Source: a virus
Strand: one strand, 5' to 3'
Virus record (IMG/VR): IMGVR_UViG_3300042566_002057
Location: 87,951-151,950 of that record
DNA length: 64,000 nucleotides
In this document: in pieces, positions 1 to 7,482 of the stretch
Layout of the letters: each line of letters begins with the position of its first letter
How positions within the stretch are numbered: position 1 is the stretch's first letter
Position numbers and translations under genes: made by a program
Notes under the pieces: model-generated
The model's database searches: none
Told to the model about the DNA's origin: nothing
The model's input: the letters and a program-made list of their open reading frames with translations, nothing else

Positions 1-259
1 GTACATATATTTTATTGAAGACTCTTCTAATTGATGGTAATATTAAATCAGATATATTATCTTCACCTTCATATAATTCACCAAGTAGTCCATCAACATT
101 GAATAGTTGTGACTTTTTTACTATTACATAATCAAGTAATTCTAAAAATTCCATTTGATGTCTAGTCTCAATTCCTTTACTTAAAACCGTGAACAATTCT
201 CTTTTGTAAAGTTCATCTTGAGCTATATCAAAAAATGAAATACTTTTAGATTTACGCAT
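1..259 (-). CDS. hypothetical protein, N-terminal part (runs off the window)
   Basis: An open frame starts at the ATG complementary to 257-259 and continues past the window edge. The visible 86 residues begin MRKSKSISFFDIAQ and show no motif I recognise. Its start overlaps the end of grpE in the arrangement ATGCGTAA, so the two are probably translationally coupled as the last known genes of the operon starting at 1230. The function is unknown, and the C-terminal part is outside the window. Confidence 0.6.
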   Translation of the reverse strand, partial: MRKSKSISFFDIAQDELYKRELFTVLSKGIETRHQMEFLELLDYVIVKKSQLFNVDGLLGELYEGEDNISDLILPSIRRVFNKIYV

Positions 260-740
260 TTCTACCCAATATAATTTTTGGATATCTGAAAGGTTTTCCA
301 TTTAGAGTATATCCTTTAGAAACAATATCAACTACTCTTTCTACTTCTGATGGCATGATACTGATAACTTCGTGTAAATCCTCATCATATACTTCAGTTT
401 GAATTTCTTCAATACCCTGTGACTTTAGAAAACTTTCTAATTTAGTTGAAATTAGTTTTAGACCTTCACTAGCTTCTGGATTTTTTATAGACTTGATAGC
501 AAAACAAAGGTCGTTATCCATATCTAAAATAGATGTTAACATCTTGACTTTAGTTGATACCATCAAATCTTCTTTATCTTTCTGAGTTCTTTTTTTATAA
601 TTATCAAACTCAGCATAAAGTCTTACATACTTTTCTTCTGATTCAGATAACAATTTAGATAATTCTTCTAATCTATCAGAGTTATCAGAAACTTGATTTT
701 CTTCTACCACGTTTTGTTCTTCTGTTTTGTTTTCTTTCAT
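252..740 (-). CDS. grpE: GrpE-type nucleotide exchange factor
   Basis: A 162-residue GrpE homologue, slightly shorter than typical cellular GrpE. GrpE releases ADP from DnaK, and this window also encodes DnaK at 7483. The N-terminus is acidic and disordered, followed by a long helix with the family pattern YVRLYAEFDNYKKRTQKD (about 37-55). The beta domain near the C-terminus carries VDIVSKGYTLNGKPFRYPKI, close to the usual GY.l..rvlRpa.V signature. It lies in a three-gene minus-strand operon (745-1230, grpE, 1-259). A phage-encoded GrpE/DnaK pair suggests chaperone-dependent folding or assembly of phage proteins. The family call is firm; the role in infection is inference. Confidence 0.93.
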   Translation of the reverse strand: MKENKTEEQNVVEENQVSDNSDRLEELSKLLSESEEKYVRLYAEFDNYKKRTQKDKEDLMVSTKVKMLTSILDMDNDLCFAIKSIKNPEASEGLKLISTKLESFLKSQGIEEIQTEVYDEDLHEVISIMPSEVERVVDIVSKGYTLNGKPFRYPKIILGRNA

Positions 741-744
741 AATA

Positions 745-1230
745 TTAATAATTGAATTTTAATAATTTTTTAATTGTATTAGAGTTATAAAATTCATAAG
801 TAACATTTTTATCTACAATCTTATGAATTTCTAATTTATCAACCTCAACTCGAATATCTTCAATATATTGAACGAGGTCTTTGAGAGCTTTTGTATAAGA
901 AGTATTTGGTTCCCAATAGTCAGGAAATTTATCCAAAAATTTCTCAACAGCAGTATCAAAAGTCTTTTTTCTAACTAGTAATAGTTCTTTTTCTTTTGCT
1001 GATTTATTTGTAAGTAGTTCAACTAAATAGGTATTGAACTTGAAAATAAGATTATCTGTTTCAATTACTTTTAGAAGTCCAATAACTAAAGCGTCTCTTT
1101 CTGTGAGTTCAACTTGACTGTTTTCTTTTAGAAGTTTCTCTGCTTCTTTGTCAGAACCTATAATGTAATAAACATAGTGATCCCACACACATCTACGTAC
1201 TAAGTCTTCTGGTGTTAATAGAATTTGCAT
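745..1230 (-). CDS. hypothetical protein, first gene of the grpE operon
   Basis: 161 residues, starting MQILLTPEDLVRRCVWDHYVY, largely helical and charged, with no J-domain HPD motif, so I do not call it DnaJ. It ends 4 nt before grpE and shares its promoter region. The end SNTIKKLLKFNY loosely resembles the C-terminal tag seen on many small proteins here, but is degenerate. The position suggests a link with the chaperone pair; the function is unknown. Confidence 0.6.
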   Translation of the reverse strand: MQILLTPEDLVRRCVWDHYVYYIIGSDKEAEKLLKENSQVELTERDALVIGLLKVIETDNLIFKFNTYLVELLTNKSAKEKELLLVRKKTFDTAVEKFLDKFPDYWEPNTSYTKALKDLVQYIEDIRVEVDKLEIHKIVDKNVTYEFYNSNTIKKLLKFNY

Positions 1231-1267
1231 TTGTTAAGTTTTTCTTTTTTATATGTCTAAACTCATT

Positions 1268-1308
1268 CAAAGTTTAGGTAAATAATTTTGTGAATTGATA
1301 TCACAAAA
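1268..1308 (-). promoter_or_regulatory. candidate grpE-operon promoter with upstream inverted repeat
   Basis: On the minus strand a TAAACTTTG 9-mer (1268-1276) lies 37 nt before the ATG at 1230. Just upstream is an 8-bp inverted repeat, TTTTGTGA and TCACAAAA around a 7-nt spacer (1286-1308). The dnaK gene has the same 9-mer about 42 nt before its start with another inverted repeat upstream, which suggests co-regulation. The 9-mer is not an exact TAnnTTTG box, so promoter activity is inferred. Confidence 0.4.
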
Positions 1309-1415
1309 AAAATTTATGAAAAAATATCTAAAAGTTGTAATTTTTTGTAAAAATCTCAATATATATGATACTTTTATTTTATTGAAATAAGAGATATAAA
1401 ATTAATATTAATGAA

Positions 1416-1631
1416 TTGAAAAACATCATTAACTCTGAAGTGGACACACCTGACGGAAAGGCCACAATCAAAGAACTTTACATTACCGAATTGGGTTATC
1501 TTATGGTAAAGCTTCACTATAAAAACCGCAGTGTTTATAAAAACTTTAAGATAGGTAATATTGAAGATTTACTTAAAAACGAAAGTATATTATTGAAAGA
1601 GTGTTGGTCAGAAAAAATTGAGTTAGTTTAA
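1416..1631 (+). CDS. small hypothetical protein
   Basis: 71 residues, start TTG (an upstream ATG at 1410 is followed at once by a stop). The sequence (MKNIINSEVDTPDGKATIKEL) suggests a small beta-rich domain: short strands, a DGK turn and LHYKNRSVY. It has its own terminator overlapping the stop codon, supporting an independent short transcript. The function is unknown. Confidence 0.55.
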   Translation: MKNIINSEVDTPDGKATIKELYITELGYLMVKLHYKNRSVYKNFKIGNIEDLLKNESILLKECWSEKIELV

Positions 1632-1646
1632 TCTAACTCTTTTTTG
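1620..1646 (+). terminator. intrinsic terminator after the 1416 gene
   Basis: Stem GAGTTAG (1620-1626) and CTAACTC (1633-1639) with a 6-nt loop, followed by a run of six T. The stem overlaps the last codons of the preceding gene. Confidence 0.75.
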
Positions 1647-1671
1647 TTTTAAATATTTTATTATATATTTG
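1644..1671 (+). promoter_or_regulatory. Bacteroidota-type promoter for the 1691 gene
   Basis: TTG at 1644-1646 and a TATATTTG -7 box at 1664-1671, 17 nt apart, with the ATG at 1691. The box matches TAnnTTTG; the spacer is slightly shorter than the 19 nt seen elsewhere here. Confidence 0.5.
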
Positions 1672-1690
1672 TAAAATCTAATTAAGTGAC

Positions 1691-1876
1691 ATGGAACTAA
1701 ACGAAAAAATTGAGTTAAACAAACAAATAAGACAATATAAAGGAGATAATTCTTTTGTTCTTTCTTTACAAAAACAACTTAAAACGAATAAGTTTTTAGA
1801 AAAAGTAGAAGTCGGAGGTCGTCAAGTAAAAATTTTAAGTGAGAAACAATATCAAGCGGCTAAGACTGCTTTCTAA
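1691..1876 (+). CDS. small basic hypothetical protein
   Basis: 61 residues, Lys/Gln-rich and mostly helical (MELNEKIELNKQIRQYKGD), ending in QYQAAKTAF. No family recognised. The acidic-basic helical N-terminus could mediate protein or nucleic-acid contact, but that is speculation. It has its own host-type promoter box 20 nt upstream, suggesting early expression. Confidence 0.55.
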   Translation: MELNEKIELNKQIRQYKGDNSFVLSLQKQLKTNKFLEKVEVGGRQVKILSEKQYQAAKTAF

Positions 1877-1894
1877 ATACTATTGATACTTGTT

Positions 1895-2305
1895 TTAATT
1901 CAATATCACCGGGTCAAATATGAAAGCTACACCTTCTATCTTATTATTATTGATAAACTCTTCATTATCTACATAGTTGATGAATTTATCATAACCACCT
2001 AAGCTCATAAATTCTTTAATTTTACTACTATATGGTCCATAAAAATGGACATGAATATTTGTTATCTCCCAATTATTTGAGCAAATGTAATCTTTTGCTC
2101 TTTCAAAATATTCCCTAACATCTGACCATTGGAATAAATTATCATTTGATACTTCTACACAAAACATATCAACTCCTTGTGGTCTCATATCAATATCAAC
2201 TTGATAACCAGAATCTTCAAGTTCAAGAAACATATCTTTAACATCTAATTCTAAATCATGATTGTATACGTTCTCAAATAAAATATACGGTTTTAAATGT
2301 TTCAT
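1895..2305 (-). CDS. hypothetical virion-type protein with N-terminal leader tag
   Basis: 136 residues starting MKHLKPYILFENVYNHD, an instance of the recurrent leader (MK-hydrophobic-K-aromatic, then [LI]-x-E) that resembles T4 capsid-targeting sequences; LFE followed by N would be the cleavage site. The remainder has an alternating strand/helix pattern including VDIDMRPQGVDMFCVEV and no known domain. Its ATG overlaps the stop of the HD protein (ATGA), so the two are coupled. Packaging into the head is inferred from the leader only. Confidence 0.55.
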   Translation of the reverse strand: MKHLKPYILFENVYNHDLELDVKDMFLELEDSGYQVDIDMRPQGVDMFCVEVSNDNLFQWSDVREYFERAKDYICSNNWEITNIHVHFYGPYSSKIKEFMSLGGYDKFINYVDNEEFINNNKIEGVAFIFDPVILN

Positions 2306-2892
2306 ATTTCATCAAATCTTTTTATCCTGAATATAGAACTTATGTTGTCAAGTTTAGCTTGTATATCACCTATTAATAATCGATGAATTCTATTAAACTG
2401 TCTGTTCTTCTGTATTTCTGTTAATATCTCAGATGTTTCTTGAAAATACTTATTTCTAAATCTTTCAGTAGCCGTAAAAGCATCAGATATATTTTGTAAT
2501 CTATCTGCTAATTTTATGATAAGAGCATCATCTGACATATGAATCATTTTATCGGTTAGATATTCTGTTTTACTACCATCATAACTATCATCAATTTCAT
2601 CGCCATCTGATGTTAGTTCCCAAACTAAATTACCTACTCTTGTTCCAAAAAGTTCTTTCAGTTCAACTAATCCAACTTCTGGATCCTCATAACAATCTTC
2701 TAAAGTATCGTGTAGTAAAGCCGCGCAAAGTAAGTCTTCGTCAGTTGTGTATTGTTTTACAATACCATTTACTTTAACAACATGTGCACCAAAGTAAGGT
2801 TTGTTTATGAATTTCCTTACCTGACCTTTATGTGCTTGTTTTGCGAAGTTCCAAGCTAGTTTTTCTTTTTCTGTAATTGGTCTATTTGCCAT
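2302..2892 (-). CDS. HD-domain phosphohydrolase, RelA/SpoT (MESH1-like) type
   Basis: 196 residues covering a single HD domain of the (p)ppGpp-hydrolase family without a synthetase domain. Seen residues: AHKGQVRK (20-27), H37, the H61-D62 pair in AALLHDTLED and D130 in IKLADRLQN, the expected metal ligands. Known small alarmone hydrolases have this layout, so removal of (p)ppGpp or a related nucleotide is the likely activity; substrate is inferred. A TATATATA octamer lies 6 nt before the ATG (2899-2906), the late-type box of this phage. It is translationally coupled to the downstream leader-tagged gene. Confidence 0.8.
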   Translation of the reverse strand: MANRPITEKEKLAWNFAKQAHKGQVRKFINKPYFGAHVVKVNGIVKQYTTDEDLLCAALLHDTLEDCYEDPEVGLVELKELFGTRVGNLVWELTSDGDEIDDSYDGSKTEYLTDKMIHMSDDALIIKLADRLQNISDAFTATERFRNKYFQETSEILTEIQKNRQFNRIHRLLIGDIQAKLDNISSIFRIKRFDEI

Positions 2893-2952
2893 ATCAACTA
2901 TATATAAACTTTCATAAATATAAACAATATAAATAAAAAATAAAATTAATAT

Positions 2953-3150
2953 ATGTCAAGAATTGATTATGATGTTGAAGAGGTAATGTCTGAAAGACCA
3001 AGTTACCGTTATGAGAACAAAGAATATCTTTTAGAAGTATTTATGAACCAATTAGGAATCACTGAGCAGGATTTAGAAAATGATCCTTCTTGGATGAGAG
3101 CTAAAGTTAGAGAAATGAATATCGATAAAGTATTGGATACTCAAAACTAA
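2953..3150 (+). CDS. small hypothetical protein
   Basis: 65 residues, acidic and helical (MSRIDYDVEEVMSERPSYRYE). The end VREMNIDKVLDTQN is a relaxed version of the C-terminal tag found on other small proteins in this window. An AT-rich stretch directly precedes the ATG. It is followed by the structured RNA candidate and a strong terminator. No function recognised. Confidence 0.55.
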   Translation: MSRIDYDVEEVMSERPSYRYENKEYLLEVFMNQLGITEQDLENDPSWMRAKVREMNIDKVLDTQN

Positions 3151-3318
3151 TTAATTAGTGTAGTGTAAATAGTCCTAGGTGACTGACCGGTATACAAATA
3201 GCACGTACTATTAGCCCTGGCAATAGAGGATACATCAAGCTTGTATCAGATAGTAGGTTGAGGTAATAACCGTTAATCCTCACACAAAAGTCAAACCTCA
3301 CTTCGGTGAGGTTTTTTT
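3151..3318 (+). ncRNA. structured RNA candidate ending in a strong terminator
   Basis: A gene-free stretch with several potential helices: AGTC/GACT (3171-3174 with 3181-3184), CTATT/AATAG (3208-3212 with 3222-3226), GATACA/TGTATC (3229-3234 with 3242-3247) and TGAGG/CCTCA (3259-3263 with 3278-3282), then a UUCG-capped terminator. It is less AT-biased than the surrounding genes. It could be an independent small RNA, a processed 3' UTR of the 2953 gene, or an attenuator before the 3374 gene. I recognise no Rfam class. Confidence 0.45.
3294..3318 (+). terminator. UUCG-capped intrinsic terminator
   Basis: Perfect 8-bp stem AACCTCAC/GTGAGGTT closed by a C(TTCG)G tetraloop and followed by a T tract. 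This is among the clearest terminators of the window. Confidence 0.9.
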
Positions 3319-3339
3319 ATAAATAAATCTACAATCTAG

Positions 3340-3369
3340 TTGAAATTTAAGGTTTTTTTCTTATATTTG
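3340..3369 (+). promoter_or_regulatory. Bacteroidota-type promoter, leaderless spacing
   Basis: TTG at 3340-3342, exactly 19 nt, then TATATTTG at 3362-3369. The ATG follows after only 4 nt (3374), so the transcript is probably leaderless. Confidence 0.75.
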
Positions 3370-3373
3370 TATT

Positions 3374-3790
3374 ATGATAAACGAGACAAAAATTAAGCAG
3401 GTACAGGATAAAATCAAAGCAGCAATTGCTCAGATTGAAAAAGATGAAAATGTTAAAATTGATTTTGGTTCAATTAGTTATACAAAAGCTTTTTATGGAG
3501 CTAAAATGACTGTTAAGACACTTGAAAAAACCGAAGCAGTTGTAGGTGTTTACGAAACAATTTGTAGACGACTTGGTTTCACACAAAATATCATTGGAAT
3601 GCAATTTTATGGAACAAATGGTGTCTATGAAATTGTTGATATTAAAACAAAAAATAGAACTTATCCAGTTATTGCTAAATCAGTATCTTCTGGAAAACAA
3701 TATAAATTTGCGGTAGAGCAAATCAAAAGATTAATCGGTGGTGATAAAATTATCAATCGAACCGCAAATCTCGACAAATTAATCAAATAG
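3374..3790 (+). CDS. hypothetical protein with C-terminal tag
   Basis: 138 residues. The first third is a charged helix; the middle contains VYETICRRLGFTQNIIGMQFYG, and the rest looks like a small beta-barrel (GVYEIVDIKTKNRTYPVIAKS). It ends TANLDKLIK, a relaxed form of the shared C-terminal tag. It is transcribed from a host-type promoter and directly abuts the 3791 gene. Similar short SH3-like proteins occur in large phages, but I cannot name a family. Confidence 0.6.
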   Translation: MINETKIKQVQDKIKAAIAQIEKDENVKIDFGSISYTKAFYGAKMTVKTLEKTEAVVGVYETICRRLGFTQNIIGMQFYGTNGVYEIVDIKTKNRTYPVIAKSVSSGKQYKFAVEQIKRLIGGDKIINRTANLDKLIK

Positions 3791-4186
3791 ATGAACTTAC
3801 ATATAGACGATAAAGAATTTAACTTTTATGAATTTCCTGAAAAGATATCTCAATTAAAAAAGAAAAATAAAATTGATTTTGATATCTCAGTCTATATTTA
3901 TGATAATCAAGTAAGACCAGTCAAAGATTTAGAATTTCTTAAAAATTTGACTGAACTTCCTGATATAATACATGTTTCTAAATCTAAATATTATTATTGG
4001 GTTTTTACTGGATGTAAATTATTGGACATATCAGTAAATCAAGATAAAGGTTTTAGAGATTATAAAGACAGAGATATAGAAAAATTTGATGCCATAATTT
4101 CAATGTCTTATGTAGATGTTTATGGTTCTAATAATAAAAATTTAGTTGATAGAGAAATTAAACTAAATCAACTTTTCGGAAATTAA
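3791..4186 (+). CDS. hypothetical protein with C-terminal tag
   Basis: 131 residues. An N-terminal NLHIDDKEFNFYEFPEKI segment is followed by an alternating alpha/beta region including YYYWVFTGCKLLDISV. The last residues DREIKLNQLFGN match the recurring C-terminal tag. Its ATG follows the previous stop without a gap, so both are one operon. No family recognised. Confidence 0.6.
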   Translation: MNLHIDDKEFNFYEFPEKISQLKKKNKIDFDISVYIYDNQVRPVKDLEFLKNLTELPDIIHVSKSKYYYWVFTGCKLLDISVNQDKGFRDYKDRDIEKFDAIISMSYVDVYGSNNKNLVDREIKLNQLFGN

Positions 4187-4208
4187 AATAATAAAAATAA
4201 AATGAAAT

Positions 4209-4628
4209 ATGAAGAAGGTAGGTTTTACTTGTTCTTGTTTTGACCTTTTTCACGCTGGTCATATAATGATGTTAAAAGAAGCTAAGTCAATTTGTGATTA
4301 TCTTATTGTTGGATTACAAACAGATCCTACAATTGATAGACCAGAAAAAAATAAACCTATACAAAGTGTATTTGAGAGATTTGTTCAATTAGAATCTTGT
4401 AAATATGTTGATGAAGTAGTTGTTTATGCAACTGAAAAAGATTTACTTGATATTCTACACTCTTATCCAATTAATGTTAGAGTTGTTGGTGATGAATACA
4501 AAGACAAAGATTTTACCGGTAAACATTTAGAACATATCGAAATTTATTACAATTCAAGAAAACACTCTTTCTCAACAACAGAACTCAGAAAAAGAGTTAT
4601 CGATAGATACAACAAAGATAATCAATAG
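4209..4628 (+). CDS. cytidylyltransferase-like nucleotidyltransferase (TagD/RfaE C-domain type)
   Basis: 139 residues forming one nucleotidyltransferase domain. H15-A-G-H18 in FDLFHAGH is the HxGH nucleotide-binding motif, and HSFSTTELRKRV near the end matches the ISTT..R signature. Family members transfer CMP or AMP to phosphorylated sugars or glycerol phosphate. The window also has a PfkB kinase of the heptose-kinase type (15228) and a sugar epimerase (28353), so a role in making an activated heptose-like sugar is plausible. The actual substrate cannot be read from the sequence. Confidence 0.82.
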   Translation: MKKVGFTCSCFDLFHAGHIMMLKEAKSICDYLIVGLQTDPTIDRPEKNKPIQSVFERFVQLESCKYVDEVVVYATEKDLLDILHSYPINVRVVGDEYKDKDFTGKHLEHIEIYYNSRKHSFSTTELRKRVIDRYNKDNQ

Positions 4629-4656
4629 TCTTCTTTTATATATAAGTAAATTTCCT

Positions 4657-4664
4657 TAAATTTG
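4657..4664 (+). promoter_or_regulatory. TAAATTTG box before the RNA ligase
   Basis: TAAATTTG matches TAnnTTTG and sits 5 nt before the ATG at 4670. No TTG lies at the expected upstream spacing. A TATATATA octamer (late-type box) lies further upstream at 4637-4644, so this gene may be read from two promoter types. Confidence 0.5.
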
Positions 4665-4669
4665 CTTTT

Positions 4670-5992
4670 ATGAAAATATTCAACTACATAGAATTCCTAA
4701 ACGAAAGTGTTTCACTTAATAAAATTCCTACTTATGAGGAATCAGTTGAAATGTGCTCTGGAGAAGATGCTACATTTTATGAGTCAAAATATGAAGTTGA
4801 AGGATTCCCAGTTTCTGTTTTTAACTATCGTTTAGCTCAATACAAAGACTTTGATATGCCTGTTCCATCAAAACCAGAATTAAAAGGTTTTGAGATGCGA
4901 GGTCTTACTTTTGTATTCAATAAAGATGGTTCTCTTTATAACAGATATGTACTACTTGAAAAGTTCTTTAACTTGAATCAAGTTCCTAACTCTATGTATT
5001 CTGTTGTTAAAGATTACAAAATCAGATATGTAAATAATAAAGAAGATGGTTCAATTGCTACTTTTGTGAAATTACCAAACGGTAAAGTAGTTGGTAAATC
5101 TAAAATGGGGTTTGATAACGATCAAGCGAATGGTATTAATAAGATATACAAAACTAATCCAGATGTTAAGTCATTTGTTGATTGGTCACTAAATAATAAT
5201 ATTGTTCCTATATTTGAGTATGTTGCTCCACATAATAGAATCGTTCTTAGGTATTTAGAAGAAGAGCTTATTCTTTTAAGACTTAGAGATAATAAGACTG
5301 GTAGACATATTGATATAAAAGAACATTTAGATAAGATTGGTTCTATCAAAATTTCTCCGTTTGAGGATGATAATACTTTAGATGATTTGATTGAAAAGTC
5401 AAAATCAGAAGTAGATAAAGAAGGATGGATTGTTCAGTTTGATAATGACCATATGGTTAAAATTAAAACTGATTGGTATTTCCAAAGACACGGTTTACTT
5501 ACAAATGATATTTACAGAGAACATGTTATCATTGGTTATATCTTAGATGATTTGATAGATGATGTTATTGCTCAAGTTCCAGAAGATGAAAAAGAAGCAC
5601 ACGAAAGAATTAATAAAATAATCTCAATCGTTAAAAAGGATTTAAGAGATAAGGTTGATGAAATTAATAAAGCTTATAAAGAATTTGTTAATTCTGGTAT
5701 GAGTAAAAGAGATTATGCTATAAATCATAGAGTTGGTAATCCTAACTTTGCTTTTGTTATGAATATGGACAAAGCAGAACAATTAAAGAAAATGTCTAAA
5801 GAAGAGATATTGGATATCTATGATGATATGGAATCCTATGAGTCCTCATTAAAAAGATGTGAACCATTTGAGATGGCTAAAGAATTTATTAGAAACCAAA
5901 CTAAGAGATTAGAAATTGCTAGAGAATGGTTAGAATCAAAAGATTCTACTCTATTTTTTAGAGACCCTGAAGAATCTGAAGATGATAATTAA
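4670..5992 (+). CDS. rnlA: T4 Rnl1-type RNA ligase with N-terminal leader tag
   Basis: 440 residues. Rnl1 joins 3'-OH and 5'-PO4 RNA ends through an enzyme-AMP intermediate and in T4 repairs cleaved tRNA. All nucleotidyltransferase motifs are visible: K124 in KEDGS (motif I), RGLTFVFN upstream, PIFEYVAPHNRIVLRY (motif III region), EGWIVQF (motif IV) and MVKIKTDWY (motif V). The C-terminal half is helical like the Rnl1 tRNA-specificity domain. It starts MKIFNYIEFLNES, a leader that looks like a capsid-targeting sequence with LNE before S as a prohead-protease site. Packaging of this enzyme is therefore possible. A strong terminator follows. Confidence 0.9.
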   Translation: MKIFNYIEFLNESVSLNKIPTYEESVEMCSGEDATFYESKYEVEGFPVSVFNYRLAQYKDFDMPVPSKPELKGFEMRGLTFVFNKDGSLYNRYVLLEKFFNLNQVPNSMYSVVKDYKIRYVNNKEDGSIATFVKLPNGKVVGKSKMGFDNDQANGINKIYKTNPDVKSFVDWSLNNNIVPIFEYVAPHNRIVLRYLEEELILLRLRDNKTGRHIDIKEHLDKIGSIKISPFEDDNTLDDLIEKSKSEVDKEGWIVQFDNDHMVKIKTDWYFQRHGLLTNDIYREHVIIGYILDDLIDDVIAQVPEDEKEAHERINKIISIVKKDLRDKVDEINKAYKEFVNSGMSKRDYAINHRVGNPNFAFVMNMDKAEQLKKMSKEEILDIYDDMESYESSLKRCEPFEMAKEFIRNQTKRLEIAREWLESKDSTLFFRDPEESEDDN

Positions 5993-6017
5993 AGAGAGTT
6001 TTTAACTCTCTTTTTTT
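5991..6017 (+). terminator. intrinsic terminator after the RNA ligase
   Basis: Stem AGAGAGTT/AACTCTCT with a 3-nt loop followed by seven T, overlapping the ligase stop codon. Confidence 0.85.
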
Positions 6018-6028
6018 ATATATAGTAA

Positions 6029-6826
6029 GTGAAATATCTAAAGTCTTATAAAATATTTGAGAGTTACAATACATTCGGAACTAAATCTATAACTGAAAAA
6101 GAGTTTGATCAGATTAGAAAAGAGAATTGTAAAAACTGGACTAAAGCTGAAACTGAAATATTCAGAGGTATGCCAAATTTAGGTGATTATTTGTTAGTAG
6201 ATCCACTAAAGGGTGACTTTAGAAGTTCAATTGAAGATACTAACATTCATTTAGACCTATTATCAAATCTACCAAGTTGGAAAGATTATCCTAAATATGA
6301 AAGATGTATTATAGGTGGAACTCGTGGATCAGCGACTGGTACTTATGGAGAAGCTGTCTATGAAATGATACCTTTTGATAATACAAAAATTGCGGTTTGT
6401 CCAGAATCAACTATTTGGGAATCATTTGGTAATGATTATGACAGATGGGGAGGTGACATCTATTTAGTTGAACATTTTTTAGACTCAATTGACTTAGATA
6501 CAAGTTGGAATCAGATTGGTGGTGGAACTATTGAGACTAAATTAAAATCTTTAGGTAATAGTTTTCACGGAAGTAAAATTTCAGAAATACCTAATAAAGA
6601 TCAAGAATCAGTAGATAATTTTTTAATGAGACATGCTGAATTTAGTTGGAAAAGACCAAATGAAATTACTGGTGAAGATTGTTTTAATTTTATAAACAAC
6701 AGTCTTTTTAATCCAAAAGTTAGAGGTTTTCAATTATTAAACTATGACCAAAACTTCAGTACAGAAAAAGGTAAACAAGTGTGGACAGAAGGTCCGGTAT
6801 TACTTATCAAATCACATTTAGTTTAG
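6029..6826 (+). CDS. hypothetical virion-type protein with N-terminal leader tag
   Basis: 265 residues, start GTG. It begins MKYLKSYKIFESYN, one of the clearest leader tags, with IFE before S as likely cleavage site. The body includes the segment RCIIGGTRGSATGTYGEAVYEMIPFD and many aromatic residues; it resembles no family I can name. A TATATATA octamer at 6017-6024 ends exactly 4 nt before the start codon, right behind the upstream terminator, so it appears to be an independent late transcript, probably leaderless. The 3' end overlaps the convergent gene at 6823. Confidence 0.6.
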   Translation: MKYLKSYKIFESYNTFGTKSITEKEFDQIRKENCKNWTKAETEIFRGMPNLGDYLLVDPLKGDFRSSIEDTNIHLDLLSNLPSWKDYPKYERCIIGGTRGSATGTYGEAVYEMIPFDNTKIAVCPESTIWESFGNDYDRWGGDIYLVEHFLDSIDLDTSWNQIGGGTIETKLKSLGNSFHGSKISEIPNKDQESVDNFLMRHAEFSWKRPNEITGEDCFNFINNSLFNPKVRGFQLLNYDQNFSTEKGKQVWTEGPVLLIKSHLV

Positions 6827-7107
6827 AAACTCTTGAAATCTTTTACACCACCGATGTTTTGTAAAATTGGTGCTGTGTTTTTTATACCAGTAACTGGTCT
6901 TACTGTCTGAACTTTATCTACATTTATAACTGAATTCATTTCATCGGGATATTCTGTAAAGTAATCAATAAGAAATTGCTCATTTTCCTCTTCTGATTTT
7001 TCATCATCCCACATACTACGAAGTTGAGTTTTATTTAACTCAACATAATCTCTCACCTTTTTATTTAAATCAGGATTCCATTCAGACCATTCTTTTATGA
7101 ACTTCAT
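6823..7107 (-). CDS. hypothetical protein, late-type promoter box
   Basis: 94 residues, acidic, beginning MKFIKEWSEWNPDLNKK, which resembles the leader tag but lacks the [LI]-x-E site. A TATATATT/AATATATA octamer (7112-7119) ends 4 nt before the ATG. The stop region overlaps the convergent 6029 gene by a few bases. No domain recognised. Confidence 0.55.
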   Translation of the reverse strand: MKFIKEWSEWNPDLNKKVRDYVELNKTQLRSMWDDEKSEEENEQFLIDYFTEYPDEMNSVINVDKVQTVRPVTGIKNTAPILQNIGGVKDFKSF

Positions 7108-7117
7108 TAATTATATA

Positions 7118-7348
7118 TTAATTACCTAATATCGATTTAATCTTTGAGTCTCTTATCTCTTGAACTACTAATTCTTTTAGAAATCTATATGAAGACCTTT
7201 TACCCGACTTATGATTGTAGTAAATTTTTATATGATTTCTATCATCTATATAACCACCGTATTCGCAATATAATGGAACAAAACCTTTTGTTCTCATATT
7301 ATTAAAATACCAACAAATACTTTCATCATTAATCATACTATTATACAA
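7118..7348 (-). CDS. small protein with C-terminal tag
   Basis: 76 residues with a compact aromatic-rich core (ICWYFNNMRTKGFVPLYCEYGG) and the end IRDSKIKSILGN, a near-consensus copy of the shared C-terminal tag. Basic residues around HKSGKRSSYRF may bind nucleic acid. Function unknown. It lies upstream of 6823 on the same strand with a 10-nt gap. Confidence 0.55.
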   Translation of the reverse strand: MYNSMINDESICWYFNNMRTKGFVPLYCEYGGYIDDRNHIKIYYNHKSGKRSSYRFLKELVVQEIRDSKIKSILGN

Positions 7349-7402
7349 TATTATTTTATTTTGTTAAACTTTTTTGGCATAAGAAAATATAAAATTAAGA
7401 AA

Positions 7403-7440
7403 GTCAGAAAAACTGACAATTTGTCATAAAATAAACTTTG
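7403..7440 (+). promoter_or_regulatory. candidate dnaK control region
   Basis: A GTCAG-AAAAA-CTGAC hairpin (7403-7417) overlaps a second palindrome TGACA-ATT-TGTCA (7414-7426), followed by TAAACTTTG (7432-7440), 42 nt before the dnaK ATG. The same 9-mer and a different inverted repeat precede the grpE operon. No CIRCE element is present. Confidence 0.4.
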
Positions 7441-7482
7441 GCAAATAAATTGATATAATCATTACTAAAAAATTAAAAATTT

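Noticed and set aside
1286-1308. CRP-like site TGTGA-N7-TCACA
   Set aside because: Spacing is 7 rather than 6 and Bacteroidota regulators differ; kept only as an inverted repeat.
1315-1389. A 24-residue frame MKKYLKVVIFCKNLNIYD... that looks like the leader tag
   Set aside because: Too short, no E-site, and its continuation is only a small frame in the AT-rich divergent spacer.
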